Part shown: in pieces, positions 18,101-26,211 of the stretch | Position numbering within the stretch: position 1 is the stretch's first letter | How the letters are laid out: every line of letters begins with the position of its first letter | Origin: Methanolobus sediminis | Lineage (GTDB): Archaea > Halobacteriota > Methanosarcinia > Methanosarcinales > Methanosarcinaceae | NCBI RefSeq assembly: GCF_031312595.1 | Contig: NZ_CP133592.1 | Coordinates: 1,178,001-1,242,000, forward strand | Direction of reading: 5' to 3' | DNA: 64,000 bases | Notes under the pieces: model-generated | The model's database searches: none | What the model was told of the DNA's origin: nothing | What the model saw: the letters and a program-made list of their open reading frames with translations, nothing else | Program-made: the position numbers and the translations under genes

Positions 18101-18835
18101 CCCTGAAAGATCGTTATATTGATCGTCTGACTCGAGTACCGGACCAGACCACCTTGTGAAATAAGCAGATGCTATAACTGCGTTACCTCCACCGTCAGCA
18201 TCACGGTCAAATCCATCCGGATAAGTATATGCAAGAACGTTCTTTTCATTATTCTCTGAAAAGTCCCAGGTTTCTGATCTGTTATAAAGAAGGTAGGATT
18301 CAAGAGATGCTATTGATGCATGTGCCCAGCAGCTTCCAGCACTGCCTTGATCTCTTACTGCTGTGACACCATTTTCATCACGCAGGTCATATCGTGCCGG
18401 GTATGATACTTCTGAATCCATAAGTTCAAGGCCCGAAGTCCTAATGGTATCATCGGTAAGCAAGGCATCCATACTTACGGAGGATAAATGAGAAAAGTCA
18501 ACGGGCGATGGAATAAAACCATTTGAAGGAGTAAATATATCAGATGATTCATTTTCATTTGAAAATACTAAATTTGATTGACTGCCCGGTAATACCAAAC
18601 TAGACACGGATATCAGATAATCTGCACCTAATGCGTCATTTTGACTCTGTTCCAGTTCTTCCTGATATTGAAGAAATGCGGGATTTAGAGGAGCCATAGA
18701 TAATTGAGATCCGTTGTCACTGGAACTTATTTCGGTTTGTGGATCTAACTCTGCTGCATTTACAGGAATAATAGTAAAGAACATAATTAAGCAGCATATT
18801 AAGGATAAACTGTAGTGTTTTACTTGTTTTTTCAT
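15176..18835 (-). CDS. secreted C1A (papain-like) peptidase with PKD and NosD-type beta-helix domains
   Basis: About 1219 residues. Signal peptide (MKKQVKHYS then a hydrophobic run to NAAE). A papain-family domain follows: DQGSAGSCWAHAS with catalytic Cys near 169, GGGHAVTIVGWDDN with the His, VKNSWGDSWGDDGYFY with the Asn. Then a PKD domain (WEWDFGDNSTSS), a long parallel beta-helix with NosD/right-handed-helix repeats (NCTS...YGIYF, SDNNTIYGC), a PGF-pre-PGF-type domain (VGKGAEVEYVFTDGS, TTGFSPFMI) and a C-terminal TM with basic tail. No PGF motif precedes that TM, so anchoring is probably by the helix itself. ATG 18835 starts the signal peptide; an in-frame ATG 30 bp upstream is less likely. 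Confidence 0.88.
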   Translation of the reverse strand: MKKQVKHYSLSLICCLIMFFTIIPVNAAELDPQTEISSSDNGSQLSMAPLNPAFLQYQEELEQSQNDALGADYLISVSSLVLPGSQSNLVFSNENESSDIFTPSNGFIPSPVDFSHLSSVSMDALLTDDTIRTSGLELMDSEVSYPARYDLRDENGVTAVRDQGSAGSCWAHASIASLESYLLYNRSETWDFSENNEKNVLAYTYPDGFDRDADGGGNAVIASAYFTRWSGPVLESDDQYNDLSGDSPSNIPVSKHVQEVLFIPLRQSALDNDEIKFALQQYGAVHVSMSWYNEAYNSSFSSYYYNGSSSGGGHAVTIVGWDDNYDRNNFTDVAPGNGAFIVKNSWGDSWGDDGYFYASYNDAKFGRRYDNAVFTAENVSNYDRIYQYDELGLVDNIGYNTISAYGANIFTASSNETLEAVSFYTVASNSIYNISIYVDPISGPINDSGPVSVQNGTFAFAGYHTIDLDTNISLNTGQNFSVVVKFTTPAYNYPLPVEYPMSGYSSNAHAEAGQSYVSSDGFEWDDISESDANICIKAFTTENKEPEASFVAGTRYVHVNESVDFHDASLFSSESWEWDFGDNSTSSVQNPLHSYADAGVYNVSLNASNSFGDNISTRISFIHVLDSIIIVNRSGSADFTTIREAVDAASDGDTIVVESGTYNENLYFQNDNISLVSSTGNPEDVRIVSSSSSNVAIYVKADNITISGISAEDGSTAIVVDSSSSCVISNCSVSGNTYGIYFYNSQDNSLSNCTSYENSYGLRLSGSVNNILNNNSMNNNTFNSYFDSNANIVGTSNLVNGKPIYYLVNSSDQVIDASSSAGLVYLLNCSNITVEDLEVENNYYGFYLYDSDNISIDNCTSTDNRYGVYLSSSDNNTIYGCNISDISTYGLSLVDCSDNLIYNNYFNNSNNAYVSGGGFNNWNITRTAGTNIINGTYLGGNFWAKPDDTGWSQTEYSVGNGFCDAYDITDNGNNTDSLPLTLNSVQPVVSDDSSSNENDGVRVKIATPTSSTSDIVATDFSVRFVGKGAEVEYVFTDGSTPVNEISFESGTNQGYVMATVSLLNELPESSPAPATVLVYQGMEILLGDNEFSSGIGDAKISFSVSKEWLDSNGFGEGDVRMEHFSEDIWNRLPTVVTGEDDEYFYFEATTTGFSPFMICAEVSEENPVNAGSSSGIVNDDAVAQNSSVENPLNSLVVLSGLIVVTILATIMGSGYKKSK

Positions 18836-19018
18836 CTGATACCCGCCAGCCATTGAGAATGGCACGTTACATATATAATAATATTATAAATATACTATAC
18901 AATATAATAATGTGCCCTGAGAAAAGGTAGCACGATTTTACACTTAAAAGGTGGCAGAAAAGCCTAAAAGGATACTGGACATATAATAAAAGGGAAGAAT
19001 ATCCTGGAGATAAAAAAC

Positions 19019-19144
19019 ATGGGAAAGGATGAAGCAAATATTCACAGGCTCAAAGAAGTAACTGAGTTTGTAAAGACCAGCAAGAAAGAGAAAAAAGACG
19101 AGAAAAAGAAAGATAAAAGAAATATCCTTGGCCTTAATGACTGA
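19019..19144 (+). CDS. 41-residue highly charged protein
   Basis: ATG 19019 to TGA 19144. The first half (MGKDEANIHRLKEVTEFVK) looks like an amphipathic helix, the second is almost purely Lys/Glu/Asp, and it ends RNILGLND. Support: GGAG about 10 nt before the ATG, a TATA-like CATATAATAAAA at about 18980, and a T-rich stretch straight after the stop. Unknown function; too short for a domain call. Probably real because promoter, SD and terminator are correctly ordered. Confidence 0.55.
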   Translation: MGKDEANIHRLKEVTEFVKTSKKEKKDEKKKDKRNILGLND

Positions 19145-19237
19145 TTTTTCCTTTTTTATTTTATCGTGCCTACTTCTTTTTCAGAGGCATATTTACCAGC
19201 ACATGTGCCTATATAGATTCTTTTGCCTACAACTAAA

Positions 19238-19368
19238 TACGAGACTGAACTAGTATGCTCTGAGTAACATGTTACTCACTGTAAGTGCCTTCCTAAAATA
19301 TTTCTGAAAAACGTATTGGTGTACGAACGGGCGTCTAACTGGTTCACCGGCGCCCATATTTTTTATTA
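19238..19368 (+). ncRNA. candidate small RNA with two hairpins and a T-run end
   Basis: CTATATAG at about 19210-19218 is a good TATA box, predicting a start near 19240. The transcript would hold a perfect 18-bp palindrome TGAGTAACATGTTACTCA (19261-19278) and a terminal hairpin GGGCG (19329-19333)/CGCCC (19351-19355), with inner GGT/ACC, ending in ATATTTTTTATT. No convincing ORF lies within it. Alternatively the palindrome is an operator. Unverified. Confidence 0.35.
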
Positions 19369-19460
19369 GTATCTTTTTTGCCAAATGACAGACATCGGAA
19401 AAAGTAACTTCAAGATAGATATTGCTACAGTTGAGTATAGCTGTTTGAATGCAAATTTAT

Positions 19461-19610
19461 TTACTCTAAAAGTCCTTCAATCTTGCCACCATCGTAATTG
19501 CAACGAGTATTGATTACTCCATGAAGTATGGGTCTGTAATCTGCATCTTCATCCAGAATACCGGAAGATTCACGTTTTCTGTAATCATTTGTTTCCACCA
19601 AAATGCTCAT
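19461..19610 (-). CDS. 49-residue conserved-looking small protein
   Basis: ATG 19610 (minus strand) to TAA 19461; starts MSILVETNDYRKRESSG and ends KIEGLLE, with one Cys and several acidic residues. A clear Shine-Dalgarno GGTGAG sits 4-5 nt before the ATG. No membrane segment. Function not recognised. It lies alone between the candidate sRNA and tRNA-Arg; the balanced codon usage and SD argue that it is a gene. Confidence 0.6.
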   Translation of the reverse strand: MSILVETNDYRKRESSGILDEDADYRPILHGVINTRCNYDGGKIEGLLE

Positions 19611-19782
19611 TGTCTCACCAATTGAATTAATATGATTTTAACAAGTGATAATAATAATAGAGACAATATATAATATTTACACAATAATAATTGTAGGGCT
19701 ATGATTACTATATATTCCTAAATAGAACATTTGAAAAATAAACTCAAAGCTAATCCATAATAAGATAGGAAAAAGAAGAAAA

Positions 19783-19860
19783 GCGATCCCGAAGGGATTT
19801 GAACCCCTGACCCTCGGGTTAGAAGCCCGATGCTATATCCTGGCTAAGCCACGGGACCGC
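19783..19860 (-). tRNA. tRNA-Arg (anticodon TCT)
   Basis: On the minus strand the 78-nt cloverleaf reads GCGGTCC...GGATCGC for the acceptor (one G-U pair), anticodon stem CGGGC/GCCCG around loop TTCTAAC with anticodon TCT, and T-arm AGGGG-TTCAAAT-CCCTT. It decodes AGA. No intron; CCA is not encoded. A T-rich stretch follows the 3' end. Confidence 0.93.
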
Positions 19861-20016
19861 TAAGCATTGACTGGGATTGCAAATAGGTTTTTTAGTATAA
19901 AACACTTTTGTCAAACCGGGTACACTTTAACAATTAATGCAAGAGGTTCATGTGAATACAAATAAATAATAGTTTAACATGAACACTAGCAACTGTTATT
20001 ATACTGAGGCTTTACA

Positions 20017-20895
20017 ATGAGTGAACTATTGATTTATTACAACGGTGACTTTGTCCCTAAATCACAGGCCACAACCTCCGTCTATGACCACGGATTTTTG
20101 TATGGAGATGGTGTCTTTGAGGGAATAAGAGCATATAACGGACGTGTTTTCAAGTTACGTGAGCATGTTGACAGGCTCTATGATTCCGCAAGGGCAATCG
20201 CTCTTAACATCCCGCTCTCCAAAGAAGAGATGGAAGAGGCTATTCTGGAGACACTCAGGAAAAACAACCTGACAGACGCATACATCAGACCTATCGTTTC
20301 AAGAGGTATTGGCGACCTTGGTCTTGACCCAAGAAAGTGTCCTATACCAAACATATTCATAATCTCACAGGAATGGGGCGCAATGTATGGCGACCTATAT
20401 GAAGTTGGTCTTACCGGCGTTACCGTATCAGTCAGAAGGAACTCCTGTGATGCACTGTCACCAAACATCAAGTCACTCAACTACCTGAACAACATCCTTG
20501 CCAAGATCGAAGCAAACGAGAAGGGGGGAGATGAAGCAATCTTCTTCGACCAGAATGGTTACCTCTCAGAAGGTTCAGGAGATAACATATTCATCATCAA
20601 GAACGGTAAGGTTTACACACCACCAACGATCAACAACCTGAAGGGAATCACCAGGGCAACAGCTATTGAGCTTCTTGCAGAAATCGGACTAGAGACCCAT
20701 GTTGAAAACCTTGGAATGTTCGACCTCTACACCGCAGACGAGATCTTCGTTACAGGAACAGCAGCTGAAGCCGCACCTCTCGTAAAGGTAGATGGCCGTC
20801 CAATCGGTGATGGTAAGCCAGGTCCGATCACAAAGAAGATGGTTGCAGCCTTTGAAAAGGTAACCACTACCACTGGCACACCAATTAATCCCTAA
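20017..20895 (+). CDS. ilvE: branched-chain amino acid aminotransferase
   Basis: 292 residues, class IV PLP aminotransferase that transfers the amino group between glutamate and the 2-oxo acids of valine, leucine and isoleucine. Hallmarks: [16 protein letters not shown] near the N-terminus, the Schiff-base lysine in [10 protein letters not shown] (K152), [14 protein letters not shown] and VTGTAAE. Length is normal. GAGG precedes ATG 20017. Followed by a hairpin terminator, so probably monocistronic. D-amino-acid transaminase or aminodeoxychorismate lyase are relatives, but the EGIRAY and GTAAE motifs favour IlvE. Confidence 0.94.
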   Translation: MSELLIYYNGDFVPKSQATTSVYDHGFLYGDGVFEGIRAYNGRVFKLREHVDRLYDSARAIALNIPLSKEEMEEAILETLRKNNLTDAYIRPIVSRGIGDLGLDPRKCPIPNIFIISQEWGAMYGDLYEVGLTGVTVSVRRNSCDALSPNIKSLNYLNNILAKIEANEKGGDEAIFFDQNGYLSEGSGDNIFIIKNGKVYTPPTINNLKGITRATAIELLAEIGLETHVENLGMFDLYTADEIFVTGTAAEAAPLVKVDGRPIGDGKPGPITKKMVAAFEKVTTTTGTPINP

Positions 20896-20918
20896 ATCAT
20901 AATACAAAAAGACACTAA

Positions 20919-20950
20919 AATGAAGACATAGTTCTTCATTCTCTTTTTTC
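20919..20950 (+). terminator. hairpin and T-run terminator after ilvE
   Basis: AATGAAGA (20919-20926) pairs with TCTTCATT (20933-20940) over a six-base loop and is followed by CTCTTTTTT. Confidence 0.6.
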
Positions 20951-21123
20951 TTTGACATTTCTTTTCCTGTCAGCTTATGCTCTGCATAATTAAAATAGAG
21001 CAAAATATTTCAAAACATTAATTAGGAATAAGTCTTGTAATATATAATTACAATAATAATTGAACTTATATTCACAACTGGGCAAAGACTGAGGGACTAT
21101 AGCCCAATTAATGAGGTCATTAA

Positions 21124-21372
21124 ATGGTAGAAGAGGGAAGAAAAGATAAAATAGTTCTGGAGAACCTGAAATATCTGAACGATTCAGTGTTGGCCATATT
21201 ACTTTTGATGCCTGTTACCCTTGTCATCACCTTTGAAGCACTTGATGATACAGGAAGTCTCAAATGGATTTCCATTGCAACATGGATAGTGTACCTGATG
21301 GGACTCTGGTATGTAGCTTCAAGAGTTTTCAAGCTTAACAAAAAGCTTATTGAGTATATAGACGAAGAGTAG
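21124..21372 (+). CDS. small two-TM membrane protein
   Basis: 82 residues. A charged N-terminus (MVEEGRKDKIVLE) precedes two hydrophobic helices (about 22-40 and 48-66), with a basic/acidic C-terminus ending EYIDEE. Both termini are predicted on the same side. GAGGTCA lies just before ATG 21124. It ends 10 bp before moeA and is probably co-transcribed with it. No family recognised; no molybdenum-related motif. Confidence 0.7.
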   Translation: MVEEGRKDKIVLENLKYLNDSVLAILLLMPVTLVITFEALDDTGSLKWISIATWIVYLMGLWYVASRVFKLNKKLIEYIDEE

Positions 21373-21382
21373 ACAGACCAGA

Positions 21383-23293
21383 ATGGAAAGGAAAGAATTC
21401 AGAGAGCTGACATCCGTAGAGGATGCGAGAAAACTGGTTGAAAGCATAAAAGTTCAACCGGAAATTACTGTTTTACCTATTGAGAAAGCTGCAGGACACA
21501 TAATTGGAGAGGACATACTTTCAGGGTTAGATGTACCTGCTTTCAATCGTTCTGTTAAAGACGGTTATGCTGTAAGGGCAAAAGATACATACCAGGCAAG
21601 TGAGCCTGAGCCAATTGAGTTAAAAGTTACTGCATCGATTCAGGCAGGCTGTGAAGATAGTTTCTTTGTCGATGACGGCGAGGCAATAGAGATCTCAACC
21701 GGTGCACCAATTCCTGATGGTGCCGATGCTGTTGTGATGGTTGAAAGCACAAAACAGACCGGAGACTCACTTCTTGTCTACCAGCCCGTGCACATCAATG
21801 AAAATATAATGCGTGCAGGAACCGACATCATGAAAGGTGAGAGGATCCTGAGAAAGAACACACGTATAGGTTCCCGTGAGATTGGAGTTCTGGCATCTAT
21901 TGGTATGGATAAAGTTCCTGTCAAAGAACTGGTCGTTGGAATTATTTCAACTGGCAGTGAGCTTATCAGACCCGGAGAAAAGCTTGGAACGAGCAAAATA
22001 TATGACGCTAATTCATATGCTATCGCTGCTGCAATCGAAGAATGTGGCGGCACACCACGAATATACGGAATCGTGCGTGATGATGAAAAACTCATGGAAG
22101 AGACCCTTGACAGGGCAATCGCAGAATGTGATATCGTGCTTACATCAGGAAGCACTTCCGCCGGTGCAGGCGACATCATGTATATGATAATTGAGGAAAA
22201 GGGAGAAACTCTTACACATGGAATTGCTATCAAGCCGGGAAAACCTGTAGTTATCGGCATGATAAACAATGTCCCGACAATCGGGCTTCCGGGTAATCCT
22301 ACTTCTGCTCTTAGTATTTTTAATGAGTTTGTTGCACCGATCATTTACAATTCACTTGGCGTTAAGCCATCATTTAAGACAAAAGTAACTGCTGTTATGG
22401 GAACTGGAATACGTTCCGGTGGCAGGGAGGAACTTTTCCCTGTAGGAGTAGTACGTGGAAAAGTCTATCCTGCGGATAAGACATCAGGAGCAATCACAAC
22501 ACTATCAGATGCGGACGGAATTATTGAGATAAGGGCACATACCGAGTACATCGAACCCGGCGCAGAAGTTGAGGTTACCATGTTTGGCAATGTAAGGAGT
22601 CCTGACCTGATGCTTGTTGGTGGCCAATGTCCCGGAGTTGACCTGCTTGAAGAGATGACGGGACTTACGTTCAGGACTTTGAATATGGGATCAAGTGCAG
22701 GTTTTACAGCAATATCTGGTGGCATTGCAGATATCGCATGTGTCAATATGGTTGATAGCTATGGTAATTACAATTCATCTATCCTGAAGAGAATGAACCT
22801 TGATAATGTGGTGCTTGTAAAAGGATACAGGCGAGAACAGGGCCTGATATTCACTCCGGATAACCATGTATACGGTCTTGAAGATATAATCAATCTCCAG
22901 ATCATCAACAGGAACAGAGGTTCAGGCACAAGAGCACTTCTTGACAGGGAGATTGGTCTGCTGGCTGAAGGAAAGGGAATCTCAAAAAGTGAGATGATAA
23001 AAAGCCTGAAAGGATACAATTCCGGCTCCAAGACTCACAGGTCAGTATGTGATGCTGTAAAGAGTGGCAAAGCTGATGTAGGATTTGGACTCAGGGCTGC
23101 GGCAGAGGAGGCAGGACTTGAATTCATCCCGCTGGCAGAGGATGAGTTTGATTTTGTTATAAAAAAGGACCTTCTTGAAATTGAGGAGATACAGAATTTC
23201 CTTGCTGTATTGCGTTCTGAAGAGTTCTCAAAGAGACTGCCAGCCGGAATCAGTACTTATGAAATGACCGGTAGTATAATATCCTCCTTTTAA
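21383..23293 (+). CDS. moeA: MoeA molybdopterin molybdenumtransferase fused to a PBP-like domain
   Basis: 636 residues. Residues 1-400 are MoeA: PAFNRSVKDGYAV, STGAPIPDGADAVV, GIISTGSEL, TSGSTSAGAGD and GLPGNPTSAL, the enzyme that inserts molybdate into adenylylated molybdopterin. Residues about 410-630 are a periplasmic-binding-protein-like domain (NRGSGTRALLDREI, KADVGFGLRAAAEEA) known in archaeal and clostridial MoeA fusions and thought to bind a small ligand. Overlaps functionally with modABC. Ten bp after the small membrane gene. Confidence 0.93.
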   Translation: MERKEFRELTSVEDARKLVESIKVQPEITVLPIEKAAGHIIGEDILSGLDVPAFNRSVKDGYAVRAKDTYQASEPEPIELKVTASIQAGCEDSFFVDDGEAIEISTGAPIPDGADAVVMVESTKQTGDSLLVYQPVHINENIMRAGTDIMKGERILRKNTRIGSREIGVLASIGMDKVPVKELVVGIISTGSELIRPGEKLGTSKIYDANSYAIAAAIEECGGTPRIYGIVRDDEKLMEETLDRAIAECDIVLTSGSTSAGAGDIMYMIIEEKGETLTHGIAIKPGKPVVIGMINNVPTIGLPGNPTSALSIFNEFVAPIIYNSLGVKPSFKTKVTAVMGTGIRSGGREELFPVGVVRGKVYPADKTSGAITTLSDADGIIEIRAHTEYIEPGAEVEVTMFGNVRSPDLMLVGGQCPGVDLLEEMTGLTFRTLNMGSSAGFTAISGGIADIACVNMVDSYGNYNSSILKRMNLDNVVLVKGYRREQGLIFTPDNHVYGLEDIINLQIINRNRGSGTRALLDREIGLLAEGKGISKSEMIKSLKGYNSGSKTHRSVCDAVKSGKADVGFGLRAAAEEAGLEFIPLAEDEFDFVIKKDLLEIEEIQNFLAVLRSEEFSKRLPAGISTYEMTGSIISSF

Positions 23294-23355
23294 CGTTAAG
23301 TCATATTCAAAAATCGGGAAAATCTTTTTTATTTTGACGTTATGGTAGGTTGCAA

Positions 23356-24447
23356 ATGGGATTACACGAGGATATACAGGAAGTTGAAGAGGAAATTAAG
23401 AAGACTTCTTACAACAAAGCTACATCACACCACATAGGCAGACTTAAGGCAAAACTTGCACGTCTGCGTGATGAAGTTGTGAAGAAGGCCGCAAGTAAAG
23501 GTGGCGGTGAAGGATACTCCGTTAGGAAATCAGGAGATGCCACGGTAACACTTGTAGGTTTCCCGTCTGTAGGTAAATCCACGTTGCTTAACCAGCTCAC
23601 CGGTGCAAATTCAGAGGTCGGTGCTTATGAGTTTACTACACTTGATGTAATTCCCGGTGTGCTTGAGTACAATAATGCAACTATCCAGATTCTTGATGTA
23701 CCCGGACTTGTGAAAGGTGCAGCCAGCGGCAGAGGCCGTGGAAGGGAAGTAATTGCAGTTGTGAGGAACTGTGACCTTGTAGTCTTTATACTGGATGTGT
23801 TCCAGAACTACCACCATGAAGTCCTTACACAGGAGTTGTACGATGCAGGTATCCGTCTTAACCAGAAGGAACCTGACGTTGTTATCAAAAGACAGGACCG
23901 TGGCGGAATCACCATTAGCAGTACCCTTGACCTGGAGATATCCGATGACCTTATCAAGGCGGTACTTAACGATTATAAGATCCACAATGCCCACGTGCTT
24001 ATCAGGGATCATATCGATGTGGATCAGCTTATCGATGCTATCATGGGTAACCGGGTCTATATCCCTGCGGTTACCGTTGTGAATAAAGTGGATATGGCTG
24101 ATGAGTATGTGCTGAAGAAGTGCAAAGCAGAATATCCTGAAGCTATATACATTTCCGCCAATAAAGGTGAGAACCTTGATGCAGTGAAAGATCTGATATA
24201 CGATGCTCTTGATTTCATTCGCATCTACCTGAAACCTCAGGGTGAATCTGCTGACATGGAAGAACCTCTTATTGTGAGAAACGGTGTCAATGTGGGTGAT
24301 ATCTGTGACCACCTGCATCGCGATTTCAGGAGAAAGTTCAGATACGCCCAAGTTTGGGGAACTTCTGCCAAGCACCCCGGACAGAGAGCCGGTCTTGACC
24401 ACGTGCTTGCGGACAAGGACTTACTGACACTTATCATCGCCAAATGA
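23356..24447 (+). CDS. DRG-family (Obg-related) GTP-binding protein
   Basis: 363 residues. N-terminal helix-turn-helix-like segment, then G1 GFPSVGKST, G2 region FTTLDVIPG, G3 DVPGLVKGAASGRGRGRE, G4 NKVD (VVNKVDMAD), G5 ISANKG, and a C-terminal TGS domain (RIYLKP...GVNVGDICDHLHRDF). DRG proteins bind ribosomes or translation factors and are universal in archaea and eukaryotes. ATG 23356 starts the conserved N-terminus; an in-frame TTG 6 bp upstream is ignored. Confidence 0.95.
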   Translation: MGLHEDIQEVEEEIKKTSYNKATSHHIGRLKAKLARLRDEVVKKAASKGGGEGYSVRKSGDATVTLVGFPSVGKSTLLNQLTGANSEVGAYEFTTLDVIPGVLEYNNATIQILDVPGLVKGAASGRGRGREVIAVVRNCDLVVFILDVFQNYHHEVLTQELYDAGIRLNQKEPDVVIKRQDRGGITISSTLDLEISDDLIKAVLNDYKIHNAHVLIRDHIDVDQLIDAIMGNRVYIPAVTVVNKVDMADEYVLKKCKAEYPEAIYISANKGENLDAVKDLIYDALDFIRIYLKPQGESADMEEPLIVRNGVNVGDICDHLHRDFRRKFRYAQVWGTSAKHPGQRAGLDHVLADKDLLTLIIAK

Positions 24448-24513
24448 TGAACTTAAATGCCTTGCCTGCATAACAAATAAGTATTATTATGCATTTATTG
24501 TGCTGATCATCGT

Positions 24514-24586
24514 AGTCCCGTAGGGTAGCGGTCAATCCTTTCGGCCTTTGGAGCCGAAGACGCCGATTCGAATTCGGCCGGGACTA
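24514..24586 (+). tRNA. tRNA-Gln (anticodon TTG)
   Basis: Acceptor AGTCCCG/CGGGACT with discriminator A at 24586; D-arm GTAGGGTAGCGG; anticodon stem TCGGC/GCCGA with loop CTTTGGA giving anticodon TTG; T-arm GCCGA-TTCGAAT-TCGGC. No intron; CCA not encoded. Lies 66 bp after the DRG gene. Confidence 0.95.
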
Positions 24587-24708
24587 TCTTTTTCTTTTGC
24601 CATAGTCCTTATTCTGTATCCTGTTTTAAAGAAATAAAAGATTATAGAATCAAAGGGTATCCACATGGATACTAACCATTTTATAAAGCAAAAAACAGTT
24701 CTTTAATC

Positions 24709-24777
24709 GAGGCATGTGGAAACCCACTTTTTATACAACTCCCACACTAACCCCCCACTCCCCAAACCACATGCCTC
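24709..24777 (+). ncRNA. candidate small RNA: long hairpin with C-rich loop behind a TATA box
   Basis: GAGGCATGTGG (24709-24719) and CCACATGCCTC (24767-24777) are perfect 11-bp complements enclosing about 47 nt that are C-rich and nearly G-free (CCCACACTAACCCCCCACT). TTTTATAAAG at 24679-24688 is a strong TATA box, predicting a start at about 24710, exactly at the first base of the stem. There is no ORF. Alternatives: an inverted-repeat protein site or a mobile-element remnant. Confidence 0.42.
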
Positions 24778-24887
24778 AAACTATTTTCTAATATTTTGAA
24801 ACATAATTATGTTGTGATATAAAGCAATATAAATTATAATGACGTTGTAATTTCAGAAGAGTTCGTTCTATATACCCTAACATCAGA

Positions 24888-25022
24888 CTATAATATAGTG
24901 GAATAAGTCTCAGGAGTGGGACATCATAAACACCGGTTCACATTTCCGGTGTATCCTTTTGTTCTCTATTCGTATGAGCATGACGGAAGCACCATTCTTT
25001 TCCTCCGTTCTCCACCATGCTC
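24888..25022 (+). ncRNA. candidate structured RNA upstream of the PEF-CTERM gene
   Basis: After ACTATAATATAGT (24888-24900, itself a palindrome and TATA-like) come two hairpins: ACACCGG (24930-24936)/CCGGTGT (24946-24952), and a two-part stem GAGCATG+ACGGA (24976-24987) with TCCGT (25004-25008) and CATGCTC (25016-25022). No ORF spans them. Could be an sRNA or an mRNA leader, but the PEF-CTERM gene seems to have its own TATA nearer its start. Speculative. Confidence 0.3.
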
Positions 25023-25154
25023 AATATTCTATTTTAGTTAATATTTCTTTTTACAACATAGATAATATTTATTCCATGAAATATACTTACCAAAAATATT
25101 TATACCCGTGCATAGAGATACAGTTATAGTGGATATTTTATAGGTGGAGTGAAA

Positions 25155-25778
25155 ATGAAAAGTAAACAAAGCGTAACGCTTTACATAGGCTTAGCCTTGG
25201 TGTTTTTAGCAATGTTTGTGGGGAATGCCATTGCTCAACCAATTGAGGTTGTTTCCCTCGAGAAATATACATTGGGTACAGATGGAGTTTGGTATGATGC
25301 TGATGTAGCAACCGGACCAGAGATTCCTGTCGGTTCTATTGTAAAGTGGAAGTATGTAATCACAAATAACATGCCAGTAAGCGAGCCAGATGGCATACTG
25401 GATACATATGCACCTGGGGAAATGGTTATTGCATGGCTTAATGACTACTCAAACGTCTCCATTATTTACGAGGACGAGAATTGCACTATCCCTGCTTTTA
25501 TAAATGGACTGCCGATATCACCAAAAACTATTCCTGCTAACGAATCGGTTGAATTTTTTGCATGTGGAATAGCTGTGTTTGGTCAATATGAGAACTTTGC
25601 TGATGTAGCAGTTGATATATATGATCCAGGACCAACTTTGATTGGTTCGGGGTATGATATGGATTACAGCCACTACCTCGGTGTTAAAGATAACGAAATC
25701 CCAGAGTTCCCAACAATTGTTGTTCCTATAGCAGCAATTATTGGACTTGCATTCATAATTCAGCGCAGGAAGAATTAA
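25155..25778 (+). CDS. secreted PEF-CTERM-anchored protein of unknown function
   Basis: About 207 residues. Signal peptide (KSKQSVTLYIG, hydrophobic run, NAIAQP cleavage), a predicted beta-sandwich ectodomain (VVSLEKYTLGTDGVWYDAD, then a domain with 'YVITNNMPVSE' typical of DUF11-like conserved-repeat proteins), and a C-terminal sorting signal IPEFPTIVVPIAAIIG plus RRK. PEF-CTERM tails are recognised by archaeosortase C in methanogens, so the mature protein is probably moved to a lipid anchor. GGTGGAG precedes ATG 25155; a GTG within that SD is in frame. Confidence 0.83.
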   Translation: MKSKQSVTLYIGLALVFLAMFVGNAIAQPIEVVSLEKYTLGTDGVWYDADVATGPEIPVGSIVKWKYVITNNMPVSEPDGILDTYAPGEMVIAWLNDYSNVSIIYEDENCTIPAFINGLPISPKTIPANESVEFFACGIAVFGQYENFADVAVDIYDPGPTLIGSGYDMDYSHYLGVKDNEIPEFPTIVVPIAAIIGLAFIIQRRKN

Positions 25779-25865
25779 TTGAAGAAAAATCTTCCTTTAT
25801 TCTTCTTTTTCTTCAGCCATACAAATGTAATCACATTGCTTTGGTTAACTGACAGAAATACTCTT

Positions 25866-26211
25866 TCAGAATTCTCAATTCAGACATTATTGCCCTCCGT
25901 ATGTGATATCTCTCTGAAGGATTTCTGCAACTTTCTTTGCAAGGTGTCATAGATATCAGTGTAGTTTTTGATTTCTATTTCAGCGTCAAGGTCTACCTGC
26001 CGGGGTTCTTGCTGTGGGGGTGCTGAGAATTTCCGTGAGTTTTCCTACAACGGTGTCATTTTTACCAGTGTCAGTTGCTGACATACCTGGAACCACATTT
26101 GGTGATATTTCCGTAGGAACCTGAACAGACGTTGATGGTACCATCAAATCAGCTAGTGACACACCAGCAATGCCATTTTCACGGATAAATAATCGTAAGC
26201 GAATATACACT
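25866..26211 (-). pseudogene. degenerate reading frames downstream of the Cache lipoprotein
   Basis: On the minus strand, after the Cache gene stop, a frame with RLRLFIRENGIAGVSLADL runs to a stop at about 25986, and a shifted frame then continues with PRQVDLDAEIEIKNYTD and ends at about 25866. The two pieces read like one protein broken by a frameshift. Neither has a convincing start or SD. The GC of this stretch falls between that of the Cache gene and the neighbours. No family recognised; may equally be non-coding. Confidence 0.25.

Noticed and set aside
23611-24402. 263-codon frame on the minus strand inside the DRG GTPase
   Set aside because: Shadow of the GTPase gene; no start context and no recognisable domain.
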